Of a DNA stretch of 64,000 bases, positions 34,601 to 43,637 are shown one piece after another. The notes under the pieces are model-generated. The model did not search any database and was not told where the DNA came from. It worked only from the letters and a program-made list of their open reading frames with translations. The translations under genes and the position numbers were made by a program. The number at the start of each line of letters is the position of its first letter. Position 1 is the stretch's first letter. This DNA is from Bilabrum cf. latius (lineage: Eukaryota; Bigyra: Bicosoecida; Bigyra; Bicosoecida). The DNA lies in assembly GCA_965178125.1 (NCBI GenBank), contig OZ237768.1, forward strand, positions 682,001-746,000, in the 5' to 3' direction.

Positions 34601-36233
34601 TTCGCCTCTCGCGCTGCGCCAGAGACTCTGCCTGCCCCGCCCGTAGCAGCGCCTCCTCAGCCCGCGTCTCGCAGGCGTCCAGCATCTCGCGCAGCTCGGA
34701 CGTCTCCTGTTGCACCGTCTCTCGCAGCGCCTCAAACACGCCCCCGTCAATCCCAGGAGTCTGCGCCCCGCTTGGCCTGCCTCCCCGAAAGAAAGATCTC
34801 CTCCCCCCGCGAGACTTGCTGCTGGTGGACGCAGGCGTGTCTCCCCCGGCTCCCGCGCCTGCGTCCACTCGCAAACCACTGCCCCGCTCCCCTCCGTGCC
34901 CTCCCTCTCCCCTATCTGCCTCGCTGCCCCCCTCCTGCTAAAAGCTCACTCGGGATCTGCGCCCCCTCTGAGACCCTCGCGGTGGGGTGCGGGGGGGAGC
35001 CATGGAGTCCTCCTCTGTGTTGTCTGTGCCGGCCGATATGCCCCTGCCCTAGTACTGGTGTGACGAGGACGTATGCCCGCCAGCCAGCGCAGCCACCTTT
35101 TCGAGAGACAACAATCGCTCCCTAACCCGATGCAGCTCCTGCTCTGTCGCCCTCAACTGCTGCTGCACTCCGCTAGAGCTTTGCTCTCCGGCCCCCTTGC
35201 CCGCCGCATCCGCGCGCAACACAGCACGCTCCGCCTCCGCCCTAGCCTCAACTGCCTCCGCCCTTGCCTCCTAAGCCTGCAGCTCAGCTCTCCTGGCCAC
35301 TGCCAGACACGCCTTGTTCTCCTCCCGCAATGCTTGCGCCTCGGCCCCGCGGACGTCACTCTCCGCCTCGAGGGCACCCACGCGGCCCACCAAGTCGGCC
35401 ATAGCACTCGTCACGCTACGGGCGGCTTCAAATGCAGCTGCTGCCATCTCATTGGCCCGTCCAGCCGCTTCCTGCGCCGCCCTCCCCTCGGCACCCGCGG
35501 CCTGCACGCCCCCCGCCCAGCGACCCTCCGCGTCCCTCGCGGCCCCTACAGCGCGCTCGGCCGCAGCCAGCGCTGCTCCAGCCGCCTCTCGCGCGCGTCT
35601 GTCTACTGGATCTGGTGTCATCGATTTCGCAGGTGGATGGGCCTTCTGACGCTTATCCACCTGTTCGGCTGCAAGGGATGCCCGCTTCGCGGATCGCTCG
35701 GCTTGCAGTGAGAAGTGCTTTGCCTATGCCGCTGCATCAAGTGCTTCCCTAATGCCAGAAGAAAGTGTCTATCTAAACGAATGATGCTCCTACGTACCGC
35801 CGGCTAGTCTCGTGTCTGGCAGCGATGGGGGCTTCAGAGTGGCATCTCCAGCCCCAGGCTCCCCAATGGCACGCACCTGGGACGCCTACACGTGTGCAGC
35901 CTCAAGCCGGGCCAACAAGGACTCTGCTTTAGTAGTTGCATTTCTCAGTGCAAGCTGCACACGACCTGCTGGCTCTGCTGACATAGCAGGTTCATCGCTT
36001 GATTTCTATTCTGCTGCTCGCTGTCGCGCCTTTCCAGGAGTAGGTTCATCGTCATCCGACGCAAATGGGGGCTCCCGTGCGTAAAGTGGATCTTTTGAAC
36101 GAGTATGCCCACGGAAACGCCTTCGCCCCGCCCCGCGGGGGTAGTCCAACACAGCATGTGGTTTCGGCAGCTCATGTTCTTGCTCCCACCCCGAGACTAA
36201 CTAATGGATTCTGTACGCCTCATTTGCAGCCAT
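31638..36233 (-). CDS. Coiled-coil protein with about 17 tandem IQ motifs
   Basis: 1531-aa frame from ATG 36233 to TGA 31640-31638, crossing roughly ten TAGs (e.g. 33929, 34939, 35053, 35273 and several between 35720 and 36200). Order: basic N-terminus with DPLYAREPPFASDDDEP; about 450 residues of Ala/Glu/Arg-rich coiled coil; Ser/Gly linker; about 250 more coiled-coil residues (EALLRAGQAESLAQRERRRR); a short basic linker; then 17 copies of a 43-residue unit each holding AAVRIQAMARGRQARSR, a textbook IQ motif (IQxxxRGxxxR) expected to bind calmodulin or myosin-light-chain-like proteins. The long lever-like array suggests a cytoskeletal or flagellar scaffold; no motor domain is present. It converges with the RING gene, 45 bp apart. 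Confidence 0.85.
31655..33830 (-). repeat. 129-bp tandem repeat array, about 17 copies
   Basis: Copies are almost identical at DNA level; only a few sites vary (an A/G transition in the IQAMA-encoding part, a C/T or C/A change near GATATGCGCGG, one GAC/GCC change). The unit is 43 codons. Because no stop occurs in several frames of the unit, long spurious ORFs appear on both strands. Confidence 0.97.
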
Positions 36234-36993
36234 CGCACAACTTTTGGTGATGACTCGAAACTGATGTGTTTGGTCTCAGCAGTAAAACTACACGTGATGG
36301 CCTTCTTCCGCTTAGATTCGATCCGTTGGGTGGCCGTTGAGACTCCGAGTCCGAGTCTCTTGCCTTGTTGTGGTCAAGTTGTGGTCGGCGCCGCGCCCAG
36401 GCAGCGGCGACGGGACCGATTTAAGTGCACGCAACTATTTCGGGGCTTTGGCCAAATCTGGAACCGCCCATTATCTTGGGTAATTTTGGTACAACGTGAT
36501 AATTAGTCCTATTAAATGATTTAATATGATAGTATCGTGTGATATTGGCTGTGGAAAATCCTGTTAGACATCGTGATGCGCACCAGTGATACCATGAAGG
36601 GTCAGTACTCCCTGTTGCTTGGGTGCGGCTACAAACATACACAAAGAGGGTTTTTGATCAAAACGCCTAGAATCGCACCCAAATCCAAGTAGCCATCGAC
36701 TGTGATATTATCTGGAAAACGTTTTTGGTTAGCGTCGTGCCAGGCCTTGCCAAAGGCAATATCGCACTGCCCTGTCCGGGACATTCATCCCCTGATTACA
36801 GGGCTCATAGGAGTTACTGCGCAAAATTGAGCCCGCAAATGTGTATTTGGATTTCATTTACATCCATTGTACCGGTATGCGTTAAATTGATCTCGTGCCG
36901 AACCGCCGGAACCGCACCGGGTCCGCGAAGTGGAATGCCTGGCGCGGCTGGGCTTCGTTCGAGCCGAACCAAAACGCCCCCTTCGAGCGCATG
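36234..36993. other. Intergenic, includes left copy of a 34-bp inverted repeat (36383-36416)
   Basis: No ORF with support. AT content rises after about 36420. The GC-rich 34-bp element recurs in inverted orientation at 39104-39137. Confidence 0.6.
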
Positions 36994-38344
36994 TCAGCCC
37001 GTAGAACCCCGTGACGGCTGAAGACGAAACCTCGAGACTACCCTCCCGGACCGCGTTGTCGCCGTTGCTATCTGCAATCCCTGCTCCTGTGCCTCGGCTG
37101 CGTCCTGCGCTTCCTGGTCCCCCAGCTCGTCTTCCTGTTCCTTCAGGTCGTCTTCGCCATCGCTGCCGTAGCGTTCAACCCCTTTCTTGTGCATGCCTGA
37201 CCGCAACCGTTTGCGTTTACTCCCTGCCGTGATGCTCAAGACCGCGCTTGGCTCGCCTGCTCCTCCCCCCCGCCCAGCGCTGCTTCTTTAATGTCTGCAG
37301 CCCGCCCTTTGCCCCCGCTTTTGGTCTTGCTCTTGCTCACGCCCTTCCACCCCCATGCCTTCTTGTCAGCGACGACAAATAGAAACGGCTCCAGGGACAG
37401 CTCCATCCAGCGTTCTCTACGACAGCCTCCAGCAAGTCTGCTCCAGCCAAACCGGAACAACCGCGAGGCCAGGTCCAGGATCTGATGCTCTCCCGCTTCT
37501 CTCTGTACTCGATAAGCAAAAAAGCGTCTCGGGCAGCATTCTTAGGCTCTGGCACCCCACTAGCGAACCGTCTCTCTCGGTTGGCCAGGATCCACAGCAC
37601 TGCATGCCAACGCTGCACCAACGACCCCACCGAGCAGGGCCGCGCAACCCTGGATCGAGCGACCTTCGCCGCTGGTTGGGCGAGGCTCTCCGCCAGAAAG
37701 TGAGCATACCGTTGCCATTGCTCGGCGCAGACGCTGGGCCGCCGGTCGCCTCACCTCGCATTCTGCCTCGCCACGGGCGCAGCACGAGCACCTCAGGTCG
37801 CCCTGGATCCCCTGCCACCCGGCCCGGTGGTCCAGGTCCCGGAGCCGACCGCGCGGTGCCACAGCTCAACAGCTGCTTTCTAGTTCTCACTGCATCATTT
37901 AGATGCCTCATACTTTCCTTGGATGTTTCGCATAGCTGCAGAACGAGCGATGAAGTAGCCACGGTCGCACATGCAGAGGCTGCCGCAGATATGCCACCAA
38001 GCTATAGATGAACTCCTGCAAGCGCCAATGCCACATTTTTAGGTGTCCAGCTAGTGATACAGACTTACAGGACACGAAGGTATGCAGAGGTAGGCCTCTT
38101 GCCGCGCACGTCCGCCAGTGCAGCGGCCGCCAGAGACAATGCGCATGCGTATGCGACTGCGCATCGGGCCTCCTCAAGGTAATTTTGCTGCTGCTAGACA
38201 ATTGCCTCCTCCTTCAGCTTATACTAGCGTTGCTACGTCCGTGAATCCAGTTTTAGAGGCTGACCGTCCAAACCTAAGGACCTGTCCGGTTGGCCTACTC
38301 GATCTCTTGCCTTGATCGAGGTGGATTACGTCTGCGAAACTCAT
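36994..38344 (-). CDS. Unrecognised multi-intron gene (exon structure approximate)
   Basis: Coding character moves through several frames on the minus strand, which requires short introns. Likely pieces: start ATG 38344 (MSFAD); a Glu/Gln/Ala-rich segment 38310-38069 with TAG codons (KLKEEAIV then four Gln codons, first one TAG); an intron gtaagt...ttgcag (38016-38068); SSSIAWWHICGSLCMCDRGY; then AVELWHRAVGSGTW, QWQRYAHFLAESLAQP and VQRWHAVLWILANRERRF around 37900-37570; HQILDLASRLFRFGW and MELSLEPFLFVVADKKAWGW at 37530-37330; a basic, acidic-patched tail ending TRSGRVVSRFR before TGA 36996-36994. Two or three introns would be only 24-70 bp. A G8 homopolymer near 37267 forces one frame change and may be an assembly error. 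Trp/Arg-rich; I do not recognise a family. Confidence 0.45.
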
Positions 38345-39515
38345 TGGAACAGAGCCGTAGCACGTAATCTACAAATAATTTAAAGATAGCGCCATCAACG
38401 TCGCCAAATATGCATATTTATCGATCATATCAACCAAAATCTGTAAAGCGCACCACCATCTTTGAAGCCCATTTGCAAAAATACGCCATCTTGAATTTCG
38501 CTCAAAATCTATCAAACGGAAGAAAACCGTACAATATTGCAGTACACGGACGGAGAAAGTGTGCAATTGGATCGTGGGCACGCCAAGACCCCATGAGGAG
38601 ACCCTCATTCGGCTGCTACAATCAGCACAGCGCCCATATACACTCAAGGAAGACAAAAATTGCGCGAAACGCTGTATATTCCGATTCAATTCATGCAATT
38701 CTACGCAAAACATAGAGAAAACAATGCAAAAGCTGCCCAGGTACTGATTTCGGCTCTGCCAGAAAGCTCGCTCGGGAGTGCTACACGTACCACCCGATGC
38801 ACCATCCATTTTTCAAGATCCGACATAAATAACCCCAAAATATGATATAATGTACAACTCTGTCTGACATAAAAATGGCGGTTTTTGAGATATTGCCTAA
38901 ATCTCGAGAAAATCGCGATTGAGTGCCAGGCGAGCAGCGCCTCACCTTGTCGGACGGGCCAGTAGAGCTACTTGCCGGATCCATGACCTCGGATCCAGCG
39001 GACCAATCGAATTCAATAATCAATTCAATGGTATTGGCATACTCTCGAAAGAATGCATTCAGTGGGAGCCGAGAAAAGTGGCTGTAAAAAATCCGGAACC
39101 CTCTCCCGTCGCCGCTGCCTGGGCGCGGCGCCGACCATTGGTTCATTGCATGTGCTTTCGCCGTCTTGTTCGCTCGCAGAGGCGCGCCCAGTTTAAATTG
39201 CGTTACCCCAGAGCATCGATGGGCTGGATCTGTTCGCCGCAAGAAATATGCGGAAGATCTACGTGATCGCAGGTGGTTCTCCAACGCGGCAGCGGCCATC
39301 TCGAAGAGGCAGCGGGTCCGAATCGCCGCAGCAGCAGCACATTTGTGCGGTATATTGGTGTTTCACCACACATGGGCTGCTTTGTTTTGTGATACACCTA
39401 AGCCATCTTGTTGCGCTTGTCGCGACACGTTCTTCGTGCCTAATAATGCGGGAGGGCGCACCTGGCCTAGCAGTACGGCTTGTGGAGCATACCACACGGG
39501 CAGTATATGTCGAAA
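38345..39515. other. AT-rich intergenic stretch with right copy of the inverted repeat
   Basis: 38345-39100 is distinctly AT-richer than the surrounding genes; 39104-39137 is the 34-bp GC-rich inverted copy. A 172-codon open frame on the minus strand (38781-39299) runs across the repeat but has no recognisable motif or typical codon bias. No RNA gene recognised. Confidence 0.5.
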
Positions 39516-41609
39516 TCAGCTCTTAACCGCCGCCTGTCTCTCCCGTAGTCGTTGCCCCGCTCCCTCCCCCCCTGAGTCGCCAGCACGGCGCCTTCCATGC
39601 TCCCTGCCCTCGTCCCCGTCCCCGTCACGCTCGGACTCGGCCCCCACCCCACCAGTGGCACCGTTAGTGATGCAACTGCTAGCATGGCCACCGGCATCAT
39701 GGTGATCTTGCTGTTGGGGACGCACAGCCGCCGATCCCCGTTCCTTCTCTCCTGCGTCCTCCCCCTCCTGCCCCTCTGCCCGCCCAACCTTCCACCGGTC
39801 CAGACTCAGTTCCCCCAGCCAGTCGAACCAAGACCCCGCCACCAGGATCCACACTAGCCCGATCACCGTCACTGCAAGCACCACTGCGGCATACCCGTCC
39901 TGCCTCTCCACGCACTCCCCGCCCGCCTGCACGCACCTGCGACGGTCCACTGCAGTCGCGCAGGACAGCTCGTGCCCGCTCTGCCCCACCACAGGGTCTC
40001 CACCCCCCGTGCCTCCCTGGACCCGCAGACAGGGGTGTTCCTCCAGTCGGTCCATGCCCTGGAGGGCCAGGGGGAGTGGCCACATGACTCCCAGGTTGGT
40101 GACGGTGTTGAGCATGGTCATGTACGTCCCGCCCACTGCCTCGTCTGCCACGGTCGAGTAGAAGGCCATCTGACTCACGAACATGAGGTACATGACCAGC
40201 CGCCAGCCCACCAGCAGCACCACCAGCGCCACCCACCACCACCAAGGAGCCGCGGCGGCAGGACCCTCAGCCGGGTCATGCTCGGCGCCAATGCCCTCCC
40301 CCGGCCCCCAGAGCCAAGTGGCCAGCTGTCCCCCGTGCAGAAGGTGCACCAGCACCACCAGGGCCACGTTGAGCACCAGCCGCGTCTGATAGCACGTCTT
40401 CCACACGCTAATGCCCGCCGTCCCCGCCACGACTCCCGACATGATCATGGTCCACGCGATGTCCACGGGGGCCAGCAGCGAGTTCATGCGCACCACCCAC
40501 CCCTCCGACACCCCTTTGCTCAGCAGCTCCAGGTCAGTGCCACCGTCGCCGCTGAACGCAACCCGCCCCGTGATCAGCAGCAGCCCCAGTACCTGCACGG
40601 TGGGCAGCCGCAGCATCCTTAGCATGGATGCATAGGCCCCAGACATGGCCGCCCAGGCACTCACCTGCACGCGCCCGTCCTCCCGCACCATGCCCGCCTC
40701 CCGGAGCGCCTCGTTGGCCTGTTCCTCTGTTTCTGCCCCGCATCCAAGCGCCATGGCCGCCAGAAACACGGTGGGTGTGGGTGCCTCTGGCTGCATCCAG
40801 CCCACGAGAGGTGTCACTGCCAGGAAGAGGATACCCACGCCCAGCAGGAACTGGCCCGTTGACACGATGGCGCCAGCCCCGGGAACGCCCTCCGGCCGCA
40901 GAGATGTCTCGGGAAACCACTGGGCGCACGTGGTTGGGTCCGTGACAGCGAGCAGCAGGGTCTGCGTGAGGATGACGCCGATGGTCTGGCCCACCACGTT
41001 GCAAGAGGCTGCCAGGCTGCGGGTGGCGGGGGACAGCAGCGTCAGTGCCCAGCCGTCTACGGCAATATCCTGAGTGGCAGCAAGCAGGTAGAGCACAAAG
41101 AACACGCCTGTCAACCAGGGCACGTTGATGCCTTCGGTGTCGGTCCCAAGCTGCGCGTCGATCCCCAGCCCTGCGTACAACATGACCACTCCTGTCAGCA
41201 TCTGGGCGGGCAAAATCCAAGATTTCCGCCGGCCCATACTTTTAATCCAAATAGCATCCACGACTGGTGCCCATAGAATCTTGATCGAGTAAGGCCATGA
41301 CGCGAGGCTGAATGTGCCCTTGGCGCCGAACCCCAAACCTTCTCTTTGCAATAGAATTGGAATGGCAGATGCTAGCCCCATGGGAAGACCTTGCATCACG
41401 TAAAGCAATAATAAAATAAAAAGCTTGAAGCCATCGTTGTACATTTGATTCCACGTTGGCGAGCTATGGGAGGTGGCCTTATCATTTTGCTCATGGCCAC
41501 GTGTCGATTCGGCTTCCCCGCGCCCCTCCGTGCGAGACCTCGACATAGAATCAGACTGCTTCCTACGTCGTAGCGACTGCTCAGGCAGCGAATCCGACCT
41601 TGTCTGCAT
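39516..41609 (-). CDS. SLC33A1: Acetyl-CoA transporter SLC33A1 / AT-1
   Basis: 697-aa multi-span protein. Family signatures: LLLLYVMQGLPMGLASAIPI, SWPYSIKILWAPVVDA, SMGRRKSWILPAQ, AATQDIAVDGWALTLLS, QMAFYSTVADEAVGGTYMT followed by NTVTNLGVMWP. Imports acetyl-CoA into the ER/Golgi lumen in animals. I start at ATG 41609 (MQTRSDSLPEQS), the first ATG after a TAA at 41675-41673. Extra-long loops and a Gly/Glu/Arg-rich C-terminal tail of about 90 residues are additions to the usual 550 aa. No TAG codon in the frame, stop TGA. Confidence 0.92.
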   Translation of the reverse strand: MQTRSDSLPEQSLRRRKQSDSMSRSRTEGRGEAESTRGHEQNDKATSHSSPTWNQMYNDGFKLFILLLLYVMQGLPMGLASAIPILLQREGLGFGAKGTFSLASWPYSIKILWAPVVDAIWIKSMGRRKSWILPAQMLTGVVMLYAGLGIDAQLGTDTEGINVPWLTGVFFVLYLLAATQDIAVDGWALTLLSPATRSLAASCNVVGQTIGVILTQTLLLAVTDPTTCAQWFPETSLRPEGVPGAGAIVSTGQFLLGVGILFLAVTPLVGWMQPEAPTPTVFLAAMALGCGAETEEQANEALREAGMVREDGRVQVSAWAAMSGAYASMLRMLRLPTVQVLGLLLITGRVAFSGDGGTDLELLSKGVSEGWVVRMNSLLAPVDIAWTMIMSGVVAGTAGISVWKTCYQTRLVLNVALVVLVHLLHGGQLATWLWGPGEGIGAEHDPAEGPAAAAPWWWWVALVVLLVGWRLVMYLMFVSQMAFYSTVADEAVGGTYMTMLNTVTNLGVMWPLPLALQGMDRLEEHPCLRVQGGTGGGDPVVGQSGHELSCATAVDRRRCVQAGGECVERQDGYAAVVLAVTVIGLVWILVAGSWFDWLGELSLDRWKVGRAEGQEGEDAGEKERGSAAVRPQQQDHHDAGGHASSCITNGATGGVGAESERDGDGDEGREHGRRRAGDSGGEGAGQRLRERQAAVKS

Positions 41610-42011
41610 CGAGAGACACGAGCAGCGTCTGTAGAGAGACTTCAGCAGCTCGCCAGGACACTCAATCTGCACTTAGATGCCGTATCTCACCACAGAAGGC
41701 ATTCAATTCAACTCTGATTTCCGGTTCGAGACCGAACACTCCGATAGACTAGTCTGCGAGCGAACGAACGAAGCTTGAATGTCCACCGCAGTGGAGAGAG
41801 TCGTGGGCATCCTTTCGACTTCCGGTTTTTCGTCGTTCTGACCACCGCCGCGTGGCACCGCGGATGGAGAGATGAGGTGGATTCAATGGCGATTCGCTTC
41901 TGCAGACTTGCTTAGGAATGATTCCGCTGGTAACCTCAACACGGTGGGATGCGCGGGCATGCAATGGAAGTCAGCTGCTGACGTGGCTTTCCCAACTTGG
42001 AGGAGACTGGC
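41610..42011. other. Intergenic, nothing recognised
   Basis: Open frames on both strands are short and show no motif. Confidence 0.4.
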
Positions 42012-42548
42012 TCAGTTCGAAGCGATGGTACGACGCGAGCTAGTTAAGCGGAGTTCGTACTGCTGTATGCATGTATCGGTTGTCTAATTGCCATGCGATG
42101 AATTTCTGCCTCTTGGGGCCAGGTCTGTAAGGTGCACGGCACTGGGTTCGCAGCAGCAGCCGGTCTCTACCAGCCAGAAGATAGAAGTAGTCGCCCGGAC
42201 AGAGAAGGCCATGCCATCCGTAGGGTCCATGCTCACCACTTCAAGCGATCTACCAGCACTTCTGTACAATAGTGATGCCAGAGCAAGCTGACCATGCCGG
42301 CCGCGGTTGGCGGTTCGGTGGCACCGTCAGTCAGATGCACAGACTTGAACAAGCTCACAAATAGAAGTCAATGCCCTCAATGTGATGATTTTGCCCGTTG
42401 GTGAGGCCATCCTAACGCTCTACAAATACCTGCAGTCGCCGAAGTCTGCATTTCTCACCCCATCCCACTCTAGCACGGCCACGTGATCGTCGCCTGTCCT
42501 AGCTGCAACCTGCATGTATCCTAAGCCGCAAGTGTCGCACCATGGACG
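42012..42548 (-). CDS. Small hypothetical gene, one intron
   Basis: Likely exons 42548 (or ATG 42515) to 42417 and 42287 to TGA 42014-42012. Exon 1 reads MQVAARTGDDHVAVLEWDG and ends RYL-TAG-S; exon 2 starts after an acceptor catggtcag and reads LALASLLYRSAGRSLEVV, then MDPTDGMAFSVRATTSIFW, with one TAG later. The alternation of short beta-like segments resembles WD40 blades but is too short to assign. The sequence before ATG 42515 (CDTCGLGY) is also open back to an acceptor-like cag, so there may be an earlier exon. About 124 aa from the ATG. Confidence 0.4.
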
Positions 42549-42616
42549 CTGAACCCGAGTTTAGTAAATGTAGTCCACCCACAGTCTGATACTTGCTCGT
42601 CTAGGGAATACAATGT

Positions 42617-43026
42617 TTACTTCTTGCCCTTGCCTTTTCCTGCTGCTTTCTTGCCCTTCTTTGCCTCCTTGGGGTCTACGCCAGCCGCTTTCAACGCGGC
42701 TTTTCTGGCAATCTTCTCTTGCAACGCCTTCGCATCCCTGCAAGCAATAGATCTAGGACAAGAAAGACCGGCAACACGATGCATCAGTGAATCAAAACGC
42801 TGTAGCCATGCCTTGGCAATTCCAGCTCACGCCTCTTTTTTGGCCAGGCCACCTCCTGTGGACTTTACTTTCGTATGCTTGGCTGCGCGCTTCTGTGCGC
42901 GCGCTCGATCAGTTTCACCTGCAAAAAGGGAGAATGCCAAAACTATAGACAAACCAGCATCAAAGAGCGTACTAAACAGCAAGTAGCATCCTAGCATAGA
43001 ATCTCACGCTAGTTTCCTCTCGACAT
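42617..43026 (-). CDS. SERF/4F5-family small basic protein
   Basis: Three exons (43026-43008, 42918-42831, 42737-42617) give 75 aa ending in TAA. Begins MSRGN-TAG-RETDRARAQKR; the 4F5/SERF family starts M(A/T)RGNQRxxxRxxxxK, so TAG occupies an invariant Gln. The rest is Lys/Ala-rich (KAALKAAGVDPKEAKKGKK). SERF proteins are disordered, bind RNA and amyloidogenic proteins; nothing more can be inferred. Both introns are good: gtgaga...tttttgcag (89 bp) and gtgagc...gcttgcag (93 bp). The same frame stays open for about 109 codons upstream of the ATG (to 43353). Confidence 0.85.
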
Positions 43027-43637
43027 GGCTGTAACCAAGTGCGGGCTGTCCTTAAGGCCTGCTGAGTGTGTCGCCTCGTGGCAGAGCGCCAGCAGCGTCG
43101 AGCCGTTCAACAAGTTGCGACCAACTGCGACCTTCTCTCGCACTGCCAAGTCTAGGCCCACAAGGCCGCAGACGGCTGTAGGCACTCTCTTTTTGAAGTC
43201 ATCGCGACTTTGTAAGGTAATTGTACCATATATTCGGTGAGGACTCCCATGATCTGTCACAAAGCATCCCATTGAGTGCTCGCCTGTCACGAACGATAAC
43301 TCTCCAAAACGCTTCATTTTGATGTTCTTGCTGCCAGGCGTGTAGATCTTCATCTATAACAAATACTTTGGTTCTTTCAATTAAGTCTTTTCGTGTTGGA
43401 TGGCTGCACTTTGGCAGATTTTCCTCGCAATTGCCGGCCGTACCGCGTCTCAACATAGAAACGTTCGCCGTGCGTTGTCGCCGTAATCGGTTGACCATAA
43501 TTCGTATGACTCTCGAATTTGATTTTTCGTTTGACCGCCCACAGATTGGACTGGTGCTGTAGGATTAAAAGGCAAGTATTGGGAGCCTAAGTGCATTCCG
43601 CTAATCTGCCGATCGCTGGCAGAGGCAGGGGTGCGTC
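43027..43637. other. Intergenic region with an in-frame upstream extension of the SERF frame
   Basis: From 43353 to 43027 the SERF frame is open and contains a start MKIYTPGSKNIKMKRFGEL. No homology recognised. It could be 5' UTR, an upstream exon or a fused domain; I do not annotate it as coding. Confidence 0.35.

Noticed and set aside
38781-39299. 172-codon minus-strand ORF in the AT-rich region
   Set aside because: Runs through the inverted repeat, lacks typical codon bias and shows no motif; kept only as a note on the region.
41710-41740. TTCGAGACC string resembling a tRNA T-loop
   Set aside because: The flanking bases do not form a T-stem and no D or anticodon arm could be found upstream. 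No tRNA gene was recognised anywhere in the window.
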